The position numbers and the translations under genes are program-made. 37,107 nucleotides of DNA from an uncultured Mediterraneibacter sp. (lineage in GTDB: Bacteria > Bacillota > Clostridia > Lachnospirales > Lachnospiraceae): contig NZ_CAKRDI010000030.1 of assembly GCF_934309415.1 (NCBI RefSeq), forward strand, positions 1 through 37,107. The letters are read 5' to 3'. A model generated the notes under the pieces. The model saw nothing but the letters and a program-made list of their open reading frames with translations. It was not told the origin of the DNA and made no database searches. Positions 23,911 to 30,547 of the stretch are shown here, in pieces. Every line of letters begins with the position of its first letter. Position 1 is the stretch's first letter.

Positions 23911-24672
23911 TTACATTCCGAACAATCTAGCAAAGAATCCTTTCTTCTTCGGTGGGGACTGCTGCATCCAGTGGCTAATCAACCCCCATGTTACGCTCTG
24001 ATCATACATCAGAATAGTCTTTCTCTCGATACCGATGTCTGGATTCATATAAAATGCCTGTCCGTATCGCGGAAGCTCTTCGCAACCGTTAAAGCCTAGT
24101 ATATTTCTGCTGTCCTGTGCTGATCTTGTGCGAAGCCCAACGCGGGCGTCAAAATTGACCTTGATTTCTGTTGGGATTACCTTAGCAAGTGGGCACTGAG
24201 TCGCGCAGATCAAATGAACTCCGGCGGCACGTCCTACCTGTGCAATACGCTGGATCAGTGGCATGACCTGTTTTTTATTTGTTGTCATTAAGTCAGCTAA
24301 TTCGTCAATGATCACGTACAGCTCTGTTCCTGTATATTTCTTCTGACGTGCGCTCTGCATCTGCTTATATCTCATTTCAATGATATTCATAGCCATCTGC
24401 AATGCTCTGACCATATCATCCGGCTCTGATGCGTAGAACGCTGTGTGTGGTAGATATCTATAGTCTACGAGTTCCACTCTCTTCGGGTCGATAAGAATGA
24501 ACTGTACCTCTGTCGGAGCCTTGAACAGTGCTGTTGTGATAATTCCATTGATTACCACTGATTTTCCTGATCCTGTAGCTCCGGCTATAAGCAAATGTGG
24601 TTGTTCCATCATGTTCTCATAAAGTTCAAAATACTCTCCCATTGGTGTGATCCAATTTTTTGTGTTTGCCAT
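23911..24672 (-). CDS. Single-domain FtsK/SpoIIIE-type DNA translocase
   Basis: A 253-residue protein containing only the RecA-like motor: Walker A GATGSGKS (residues 31-38) and Walker B LYVIIDELADLM (Asp123, Glu124), followed by the QVGRAAGVHLICATQ block typical of FtsK/SpoIIIE. The membrane domain and the DNA-orienting gamma domain are absent. Full FtsK proteins have about 750 or more residues. It is cotranscribed with the serine recombinase (gap of three bases, ribosome site GAGGCG). Possible roles are moving the element's DNA during packaging, segregation or transfer, or helping recombination; none can be read from sequence alone. Confidence 0.9.
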   Translation of the reverse strand: MANTKNWITPMGEYFELYENMMEQPHLLIAGATGSGKSVVINGIITTALFKAPTEVQFILIDPKRVELVDYRYLPHTAFYASEPDDMVRALQMAMNIIEMRYKQMQSARQKKYTGTELYVIIDELADLMTTNKKQVMPLIQRIAQVGRAAGVHLICATQCPLAKVIPTEIKVNFDARVGLRTRSAQDSRNILGFNGCEELPRYGQAFYMNPDIGIERKTILMYDQSVTWGLISHWMQQSPPKKKGFFARLFGM

Positions 24673-24675
24673 AAT

Positions 24676-25368
24676 TTACGCCTCCTCGTATAATTCAGAC
24701 TTTAATTCTCGTTTATATTTGTAAAAAGTATTTCGTGCAAGTCCAATTAATTTCATGCAGTCAGCATCGGATAGAGAACCGTCAAAATCTTTGCTATATT
24801 CTCTAATTTTCTTTTTAGATTCAATAGATTTTTTAGTAATCAGTTTAGCTCCTTTGATTTGACCTATTTGTTTACCGTTAAGTCGAGCGGTCTCGATGCC
24901 CTCCTTTGTTCGTTGATGTAAATCTTTGACTTCCTTTTCTGACTGTTCAAATGCAAGCTTTATCTGTTCTTTGGCAAGTGCCATGAGATATTTATTAATT
25001 CCTTCAAGGATGTAATCAACAGTTGTTCCAGTCAACGCTACGTTATTCTGTAACGCTTTCTTATAAGTAGCTGTATTAATATGTGGCTCTTTGAGAAACA
25101 CAAGCTCGATATCCTTATTATAGAGTTCTTCGTAGAGCTTAAATCCATCTTCGGCATCTCTGCTCATACGCGATACAGAATCAAATACGATAGTATCCCC
25201 AGCCTTTACTTTCTTATATAGCTTGTTCCATTCTGGACGGTCTGTAGTGGTTCCCGTGTAAGCTTCCGTTACAATAACCGCTTGTTCATATTTTTGCTTA
25301 ATGTTTCTGATCTGTCTGTCGATACTCTGCTGCCGTGTGCTAATTCTACAATATCCGTAAATACACAT
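24676..25368 (-). CDS. Serine recombinase (resolvase/invertase type)
   Basis: A 230-residue member of the small serine recombinases. The N-terminal catalytic domain has YCRISTRQQ with nucleophile Ser10 and a SVSRMSRD block with catalytic arginines; a long helix region (about 125-170) leads to a C-terminal helix-turn-helix (DADCMKLIGLARNTFYKYKR, about 201-220). The size fits a resolvase/DNA invertase rather than a large serine integrase, so it may resolve multimers or invert a segment, or be a regulator. It is the first gene of a two-gene operon under a consensus promoter framed by a palindrome. GGAGAG before ATG 25368 supports the start. Confidence 0.92.
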   Translation of the reverse strand: MCIYGYCRISTRQQSIDRQIRNIKQKYEQAVIVTEAYTGTTTDRPEWNKLYKKVKAGDTIVFDSVSRMSRDAEDGFKLYEELYNKDIELVFLKEPHINTATYKKALQNNVALTGTTVDYILEGINKYLMALAKEQIKLAFEQSEKEVKDLHQRTKEGIETARLNGKQIGQIKGAKLITKKSIESKKKIREYSKDFDGSLSDADCMKLIGLARNTFYKYKRELKSELYEEA

Positions 25369-25407
25369 TTGTTCTCTCTCCTTTGTATTGAAACTAACGA
25401 ACGTTTC

Positions 25408-25463
25408 TTTTGATACTTAGATTATATAACTTGTTGCTGTTGTTGTCAACAAGTTTTGATACT
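25408..25463 (-). promoter_or_regulatory. Consensus promoter of the serine recombinase operon within a palindrome and direct repeats
   Basis: On the minus strand TTGACA (25444-25449), 17 bases, TATAAT (25421-25426). A perfect inverted repeat, AACTTGTTG (25428-25436) and CAACAAGTT (25447-25455), covers the spacer and the -35 box. TTTTGATACT occurs twice (25408-25417 and 25454-25463), flanking the promoter. This is a strong promoter likely under tight repression. Confidence 0.82.
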
Positions 25464-25489
25464 AATTAAGATAACGTTAAAATTAATAC

Positions 25490-25522
25490 TGACATTAAAT
25501 TGACATTAAACTGACAGAAAAT
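25490..25522 (+). repeat. Three tandem 11-bp repeats in the divergent region
   Basis: TGACATTAAAT (25490), TGACATTAAAC (25501) and TGACAGAAAAT (25512). The helical-turn spacing suggests a binding site for a regulator or replication protein. Confidence 0.55.
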
Positions 25523-25596
25523 ATCTTTAAGATTATGTAATTGTTAGATTGCGTAACTTATAATAGAAGAATGGGGGGGAGCCCCTTTGCAAAGAA

Positions 25597-25686
25597 ATGA
25601 AAAAACAGATAACTAAGCACTGTAAATCAGCGCGGAAAATAAAAAGACATTTTGATAGTAAGAAATATACAGTTGTGTTAAAATGA
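25597..25686 (+). CDS. Possible very small basic peptide (29 aa)
   Basis: A frame reading MKKQITKHCKSARKIKRHFD and on to TVVLK, strongly basic. It follows a TATAAT box (25559-25564) and a GGGG/CCCC hairpin, but has no ribosome site and its end overlaps the sigma-factor promoter. Tentative. Confidence 0.2.
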   Translation: MKKQITKHCKSARKIKRHFDSKKYTVVLK

Positions 25687-25723
25687 AAAAGAGAAGCTTC
25701 CGGAGCGTGAGGAATACTTCTCT
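25676..25723 (+). promoter_or_regulatory. Sigma-factor promoter and 5' hairpin leader
   Basis: An extended -10 box TGTTAAAAT (25676-25684) would start RNA near 25690, exactly where a hairpin begins: AGAGAAG (25690-25696) with CTTCTCT (25717-25723), and within it TTCC (25698-25701) with GGAA (25711-25714). No T-run follows, so it is not a terminator. A TTGATA (25652-25657) is a poorly spaced -35 candidate. Confidence 0.55.
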
Positions 25724-25773
25724 TGAAATAATATATCTGTCTTTAATTATAACAAAAGGATGGATATATAACA

Positions 25774-26670
25774 ATGAGTGATGAAGAACTTGTAAAAGAA
25801 ATTCAAAACGGAATTAACGTAGCAGATAACATGGAACAGCTTTATTGTCGAAGTCAATCTATGATAAATAAAATAGTTAAAAAATATTCTTATATCGAAG
25901 ATGCTGAGGATTTAAGGCAAGAAAGTTATTTTGGACTTGAGGAGGCTGCGAAACGATATAAATTTGATAGAGGTGCTAAATTTACTACATACGCAGAATA
26001 TTGGATAGTGCAAGCTATACGTCGATATATTGACACATCGGGGTCTTGTGTTAGGATTCCAAGCTTTATTAGAAGTAGAATAATACGTTACAAGAAATAT
26101 ATTACACGTTTTCTTTATGAAAATGGAAAAATGCCTGATAAAATGCAAATATTGAAAGAACTTGATTTTTCGGAAAAACAATTAGATGAAATTCAAGTTT
26201 ATATGTTGCCTGTGAAATCAATTGATGCAGAAATAAAACAGGAAGCTGATAAAGAATCATATACCTTATTAGAATCATTAAAGGATGAATCGGTTAATGT
26301 TGAGGAACAAGTAGAGACGGCAGAGTATGTAATTGAATTAAAAAATGCTATAGACTTTGCATCAAAAAAATATTTGACTGATCGAGAGCAGGAAATAATT
26401 AGAAAGTTTTATTTTGAAAATGTTTCCCTTAATGATATTTCAAAACAATTAGGAATCTCAAAAGGAAGAGTCTATCAAATTAAAGATTGTGCTTTGAGAA
26501 AATTAGGACGAAATGCTAGAAAGATTTTGAATGGTTATATAGATATAGAAACAAGGGCGTACAACGGAAGTTATCAAAATTTTGTGGATCATGGAACGTC
26601 AATTGTTGAATGGATTGCAATCAGGCAGCAGGAATTAGAACATTTATATAAGGAAGTAATATGTGTTTGA
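25774..26670 (+). CDS. Element-encoded sigma-70 family factor
   Basis: A 298-residue sigma factor. Region 2 is clear (DLRQESYFGLEEAAKRY...TYAEYWIVQAIRRYI, about residues 46-90), a region 3-like part follows (RIPSFIRSRIIRYKKY), and region 4 has a full helix-turn-helix (LTDREQEIIRKFYF...VSLNDISKQLGISKGRVYQIK, about 200-240). Region 1.1 is absent; it is therefore closer to group 3/phage-type sigmas than to RpoD or ECF factors. The C-terminal 45 residues are extra. An AGGATGG ribosome site precedes ATG 25774. It faces outward toward attR. Which promoters it reads is unknown; it could switch on island genes or sense a helper. Confidence 0.9.
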   Translation: MSDEELVKEIQNGINVADNMEQLYCRSQSMINKIVKKYSYIEDAEDLRQESYFGLEEAAKRYKFDRGAKFTTYAEYWIVQAIRRYIDTSGSCVRIPSFIRSRIIRYKKYITRFLYENGKMPDKMQILKELDFSEKQLDEIQVYMLPVKSIDAEIKQEADKESYTLLESLKDESVNVEEQVETAEYVIELKNAIDFASKKYLTDREQEIIRKFYFENVSLNDISKQLGISKGRVYQIKDCALRKLGRNARKILNGYIDIETRAYNGSYQNFVDHGTSIVEWIAIRQQELEHLYKEVICV

Positions 26671-26703
26671 AAATAGCTGAAAAAGTTATTTCATAACACA
26701 CAC

Positions 26704-26714
26704 GTAGCGCACAA
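26704..26714 (+). repeat. Right-end copy of the 11-bp arm-type repeat
   Basis: GTAGCGCACAA, matching the three tandem copies at 15974-16006 in the same orientation, 29 bases before attR. Confidence 0.65.
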
Positions 26715-26743
26715 AGGTGAGAAGAATAGCGAGTTTTACAGTA

Positions 26744-26768
26744 TCCACAGTTCTCAAAACGTTAATTA
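26744..26768 (+). repeat. attR: right direct repeat with the original rpsI 3' end
   Basis: Eighteen bases identical to 15841-15858. Read in the rpsI frame it encodes PQFSKR then stop, ending CGT TAA instead of CGA TAA, so it is the displaced end of the uninterrupted gene. Confidence 0.93.
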
Positions 26769-26804
26769 TACGTTTCGAAACATACAGGCTCAAACGAAGC
26801 TTAC

Positions 26805-26842
26805 AATCCTCTCACAGGAAGCATTCTGTGGGAGGATTTTTT
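26805..26842 (+). terminator. Native rplM-rpsI terminator, displaced by the insertion
   Basis: AATCCTCTCACAG and CTGTGGGAGGATT form a 13-bp stem (one G-U) with a T-run, 37 bases after attR: the position expected for the end of the uninterrupted operon. Confidence 0.85.
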
Positions 26843-26848
26843 GATATA

Positions 26849-27014
26849 CTAGAGCGTGTCTTAAAAATCATTCCTGCAATCTACATGCCCCACTTTGCGG
26901 TATATTTTGTCTTCATTCGGTTGACGTAGCCCGCTACGCCGCCCTCATTCAGACAAAATCTCCCACAAATTGTGACATATATCTTACAGAAAGCATTTTT
27001 AAGACACGCTCTAG
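26849..27014. mobile_element. MITE-like element, 166 bp, with perfect 20-bp terminal inverted repeats
   Basis: CTAGAGCGTGTCTTAAAAAT (26849-26868) and its exact complement (26995-27014) bound a non-coding interior. Inside are further palindromes: ATTTTGTCT with AGACAAAAT, and CGTAG with CTACG. No transposase is present. A degenerate, shorter relative lies at 4601-4690, proving it is a dispersed family. The flanks give no clear target duplication. Confidence 0.85.
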
Positions 27015-27094
27015 GAAAGTACTCTTCTCTAATATATCAAAACGCTCCGCGAGAGCGCATAGAAAAAGTTTATATCGTAGAAAAGGAGATGACC

Positions 27095-28651
27095 ATGAGC
27101 ATATTAAATGTAGAACACTTATCACATGGATTTGGGGACAGGGCGATTTTTGAAGATGTATCATTCCGTCTTTTAAAAGGAGAACATATTGGTCTTGTAG
27201 GAGCCAATGGAGAAGGAAAATCCACATTCATGAGTATTGTGACCGGAAAACTGACTCCGGATGAAGGAAAGATAGAATGGGCAAAAAATGTGCATGCAGG
27301 ATATCTGGACCAGCATGCAGTACTTCAGGTAGGGATGACAATCCGTGATGCCTTGAAATCAGCATTTGATTCACTGCTTCAGAAAGAACAGCGCATGAAT
27401 GAAATCTGTGACATGCTCGGAACAGCAGATCCGGCTGAGATGGACGCTATGATGGAGGAACTCGGAACGATCCAGGATGAACTGACATTGCATGATTTCT
27501 ACACGATTGATGCGAAAGTAGAAGAAGTTGCAAGAGCTTTAGGACTTCTGGATCTGGGACTGGATCGTGATGTGACAGATCTGAGTGGTGGACAGAGGAC
27601 CAAAGTACTTCTTGCAAAACTCCTTCTGGAAAAACCGGACATCCTGTTGCTGGATGAGCCGACTAACTATTTGGACGAGGAGCATATTGCATGGCTGAAA
27701 AGATATCTGCTGGATTATGAAAATGCATTTATTCTGATTTCCCATGATATTCCGTTCCTGAATGACGTAGTAAATATCATTTACCATATGGAAAATCAGG
27801 AACTGAACCGTTATGTTGGTGACTATGATCATTTCCAGGAAGTTTATGCAGTGAAAAAAGCACAGCTTGAGGCTGCCTACAGAAGACAACAGCAGGAGAT
27901 CAGTGAGTTGAAAGATTTTGTGGCGCGTAATAAGGCAAGAGTTTCTACAAGAAATATGGCGATGTCCAGACAGAAAAAACTGGACAAAATGGATGTGATT
28001 GAACTGGCAGCAGAAAGACCGAAACCGGAATTCCATTTCCGTTATGGACGTACTCCTGGAAAACAGTTGTTTATAACAAAAGATCTTGTTACAGGATATG
28101 ATGAGCCGCTGTCAAAGCCGCTGAACTTTTCGATGGAACGCGGACAGAAGATTGCTCTGGTGGGAACGAATGGAATCGGAAAAACGACACTTCTGAAAAG
28201 TATTTTGGGATTGATTCCATCTCTTTCAGGATACTGTGAACTGGGAGAAAATCTGGAAATCGGTTATTTTGAACAGGAAGTAAAGGGCGAGAATAAAAAT
28301 ACCTGTATCGAAGAAATCTGGCAGGAGTTCCCGTCTTATACACAGTATGAGGTGCGTTCTGCACTTGCAAAATGCGGCCTGACAACCAAACATATTGAAA
28401 GTCAGGTACGTGTGCTCAGTGGTGGCGAGCAGGCAAAGGTCAGACTTTGCAAGCTGCTGAACAGAGATACGAACATTCTGCTTTTGGACGAGCCTACAAA
28501 TCATCTGGATGTAGATGCAAAGGATTCTCTTAAGAGTGCATTGAGAGAATACAAAGGAAGTATTCTTCTGATCTGCCATGAGCCAGATTTCTATGAGGAT
28601 ATCGTAGATCAGACATGGGATATGAGTCAGTGGACGACGAAAGTATTTTAA
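27095..28651 (+). CDS. ABC-F family ATPase
   Basis: A 518-residue soluble protein with two ABC domains in tandem: Walker A GANGEGKST and LSGGQRT in the first, GTNGIGKTT and LSGGEQAKV in the second, joined by a charged linker with the YRRQQQEISELKDFVARNKA helix. No membrane segments. ABC-F proteins act on the ribosome, as translation factors or antibiotic-protection proteins; this one shows no feature that decides between these. The start is ATG 27095 after AAAAGGAG; a frame opening at 26972 lies inside the MITE-like element. Its promoter is not obvious and may lie in or just after that element. Confidence 0.92.
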   Translation: MSILNVEHLSHGFGDRAIFEDVSFRLLKGEHIGLVGANGEGKSTFMSIVTGKLTPDEGKIEWAKNVHAGYLDQHAVLQVGMTIRDALKSAFDSLLQKEQRMNEICDMLGTADPAEMDAMMEELGTIQDELTLHDFYTIDAKVEEVARALGLLDLGLDRDVTDLSGGQRTKVLLAKLLLEKPDILLLDEPTNYLDEEHIAWLKRYLLDYENAFILISHDIPFLNDVVNIIYHMENQELNRYVGDYDHFQEVYAVKKAQLEAAYRRQQQEISELKDFVARNKARVSTRNMAMSRQKKLDKMDVIELAAERPKPEFHFRYGRTPGKQLFITKDLVTGYDEPLSKPLNFSMERGQKIALVGTNGIGKTTLLKSILGLIPSLSGYCELGENLEIGYFEQEVKGENKNTCIEEIWQEFPSYTQYEVRSALAKCGLTTKHIESQVRVLSGGEQAKVRLCKLLNRDTNILLLDEPTNHLDVDAKDSLKSALREYKGSILLICHEPDFYEDIVDQTWDMSQWTTKVF

Positions 28652-28663
28652 TAAAAAGTTTCT

Positions 28664-28703
28664 AATATTGCTGGTTGCAGGATTTGCGACCAGCAATATT
28701 TTT
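28664..28703 (+). terminator. ABC-F gene terminator
   Basis: AATATTGCTGGTTGC and GCGACCAGCAATATT, 15 pairs with one G-U, followed by TTTTT. Confidence 0.9.
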
Positions 28704-29132
28704 ACCGGTTTAAGTTTTTTATAGGTCTATTGTTCTGAAAAATGCACAAAAATTGTCGCAAGATAATTAGTGAAAACTAACGAAAATGATTGAAATATAA
28801 AATTTTTATAAAAATCAGGCGGAAAATATGATAAAATATGTATTGAAATCTGTCAATTTAAAGAAATATGAAAATAATTCCCAGAATTGGCAATACTTTT
28901 AGTAAGAACAAAGTTACTGGTTGTAAATGTATTATGGTCGGTAACGGAATCTCATATCTGCCTGATGTATAGTTTGGCTTCTGCTCAAATCCACATCGAC
29001 CACTGCGCTGATTAGTTGTTGCTGTTTACAGGTTACCTGTAAACAATAACGATTCGTTGTCTACTACTGCTTATAGCGTGTGTCTGATGATACGCCAGGT
29101 AGAGTGTAGTATCAGATGAAGGAGGAAGAAAG
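28704..29132 (+). promoter_or_regulatory. Long leader region of the CarD-like gene
   Basis: No gene is seen in this 429-base stretch. An extended -10 box TGATAAAAT (28829-28837) is a possible promoter. A strong inverted repeat, GTTTACAGGT (29024-29033) and ACCTGTAAAC (29035-29044), with pairing that continues outward to about 29018 and 29050, lies some 90 bases before the gene and may be an operator or RNA hairpin. Confidence 0.5.
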
Positions 29133-29612
29133 ATGCTCAGCAGAGGAGACGCAGTAGTTTATAAGTGCAGAGGAATGTATAAGGTAGAAGAGATTGGAAC
29201 GTTGGATTTTTCATTTGCAGACAGTGGAAAGAAATATTATACGCTTCAGTCAATTGAGAATGGAAGAGACAAGGCATATGTACCAACGGATGATGATAAG
29301 AATATCCGCAGGCCTGTAAGCCCGGAAAACGCACAGAAATTGTTAGATAAAGTACCTGAGATAGAAGTGCTGAGCGTGAAGAATGAGAAGTTCAGAGAGC
29401 AGGAATATAAAGAGTGCATCGCTGACTTCAAGCCAGAAAACTGGGTGAGAGTTCTGAAGACGTTATATAAGAGGACGAAGAGAAGAGGAAACATGACGAG
29501 TATGGACAAGAAGTATCAGATTCTCCTTGAACATGCTCTTTACAGCGAACTGAAATATGTTCTCGGGATTCCTGAAAATGAGATGATTAAGCTGATTACA
29601 GAGAATGCGTAA
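29133..29612 (+). CDS. CarD/CdnL-family transcription regulator
   Basis: A 159-residue protein. The N-terminal 60 residues have the CarD/TRCF RNA-polymerase-interaction pattern (GDAVVYKCRGMYKVEEIG, then YYTLQSIENGRDKAYVP), and the rest is helical, as in CdnL. These proteins bind the RNA polymerase beta subunit and stabilise open promoter complexes, often at rRNA promoters. AAGGAGGAAG before ATG 29133 is a strong ribosome site. The gene has a long upstream region with a strong palindrome and ends in an intrinsic terminator that carries the next promoter. Confidence 0.88.
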   Translation: MLSRGDAVVYKCRGMYKVEEIGTLDFSFADSGKKYYTLQSIENGRDKAYVPTDDDKNIRRPVSPENAQKLLDKVPEIEVLSVKNEKFREQEYKECIADFKPENWVRVLKTLYKRTKRRGNMTSMDKKYQILLEHALYSELKYVLGIPENEMIKLITENA

Positions 29613-29636
29613 CATACAATGTCCTGTTAACAATAC

Positions 29637-29698
29637 TTGCGAAAATAAGGAGCACATGATATACTTCTTCTGAAAATAATTTTCAGAAGAAGTTTTTT
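29637..29698 (+). terminator. carD-like terminator with the purO promoter embedded in it
   Basis: ACTTCTTCTGAAAAT (29663-29677) and ATTTTCAGAAGAAGT (29679-29693) form the stem, followed by TTTTTT. A promoter overlaps it: TTGCGA (29637-29642), 17 bases, TATACT (29660-29665) with TG two bases before. RNA from that promoter would start about 29672, inside the hairpin, so it escapes the terminator. Confidence 0.7.
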
Positions 29699-29741
29699 AT
29701 TATTTAACTAAACAGAGGACATGCCGAAAGGAGACAAAAGA

Positions 29742-30455
29742 ATGAAGATGCTGTCAATTGAACAGGAATTGAAGAACAATTCTTATCCAGGAAGAGGAAT
29801 CATTATTGGGAAAACACCAGACGGAACAAAAGCGGTTACCGCATATTTTATTATGGGGCGCAGCGAGAACAGTCGCAACCGTGTATTTGTTGAAGAGGGA
29901 GAAGGCATCCGTACACAGGCGTTTGACCCGTCAAAGCTGACAGATCCAAGCCTGATCATCTATGCACCAGTGCGTGTCCTTGGAAATAAGACGATTGTGA
30001 CAAACGGAGACCAGACAGATACAATTTATGAAGGTATGGACAAACAGCTTACGTTTGAACAGTCACTTCGCAGCAGAGAATTTGAGCCGGATGGACCGAA
30101 CTACACACCACGTATTTCAGGAGTGATGCATATTGAGGATGGCAGATACAATTACGCTATGTCAATCCTGAAGAGCAACAACGGAAATCCGGACAGCTGC
30201 AACCGCTATACATTTGCATATGAGAATCCGGCTGCGGGCGAGGCACATTTTATTCATACATATATGTGTGATGGCAATCCGCTCCCAAGTTTCGAGGGAG
30301 AACCGAAACTGATCGGTGTAGCGGATGATATGGATGCATTTGCAGAATTACTTTGGAACAGTCTGAATGAAGACAACAAAGTATCACTTTTTGTGCGTTA
30401 TATTGATATTGAGACAGGAAAATACGAGACAAAGATTATTAACAAGAATCATTAA
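29742..30455 (+). CDS. purO: IMP cyclohydrolase (PurO-like)
   Basis: A 237-residue protein resembling the archaeal-type IMP cyclohydrolase: NSYPGRGIIIGKTPDGTKAV near the N-terminus, then YFIMGRSENSRNR, and a later PRISGVMH block. It closes the ring of FAICAR to give IMP, the last step of purine synthesis. In most bacteria this is the N-terminal half of PurH; here it is a separate protein followed 92 bases later by the transformylase. AAAGGAG fixes ATG 29742; ATG 29721 lies before that site. The promoter is embedded in the terminator of the preceding gene. Confidence 0.87.
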   Translation: MKMLSIEQELKNNSYPGRGIIIGKTPDGTKAVTAYFIMGRSENSRNRVFVEEGEGIRTQAFDPSKLTDPSLIIYAPVRVLGNKTIVTNGDQTDTIYEGMDKQLTFEQSLRSREFEPDGPNYTPRISGVMHIEDGRYNYAMSILKSNNGNPDSCNRYTFAYENPAAGEAHFIHTYMCDGNPLPSFEGEPKLIGVADDMDAFAELLWNSLNEDNKVSLFVRYIDIETGKYETKIINKNH

Positions 30456-30547
30456 TCAAAATATACACAAAGCGGAGCGTGCGGATTACAGAAGAAAATT
30501 TTCTTTCGGACGGCGCACTCTGCAGATTGAAAAAAGGAGAGCGGAAA

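Larger units (their letters stand above)
15841..26768. mobile_element. Integrated phage-satellite-like island (PICI-like) at the 3' end of rpsI
   Basis: About 10.9 kb bounded by a direct repeat. Content and order: small minus-strand genes, tyrosine integrase and repressor (minus strand); divergent Cro-like and excisionase-like genes, a D5-type primase-helicase, an HNH endonuclease and a TerS-like gene (plus strand); then an FtsK-like ATPase with a serine recombinase (minus) and a sigma-70 factor (plus). No relaxase, type IV secretion, capsid, portal, tail, lysis or large terminase gene is seen. The int/repressor-divergent-xis/primase/TerS order is that of Gram-positive phage-inducible chromosomal islands; the rightmost three genes are not part of that standard set. 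Base composition is clearly AT-richer than the flanks. Confidence 0.9.

Noticed and set aside
15841..26768. The element considered as a conjugative or mobilisable element (ICE/IME)
   Set aside because: No relaxase, coupling protein with membrane domain, VirB4-like or other transfer gene was found; the FtsK-like protein alone is not enough.
26972..27094. A longer N-terminus for the ABC-F protein
   Set aside because: The extra codons lie within and just after the MITE-like repeat; AAAAGGAG supports ATG 27095, where the ABC homology begins.
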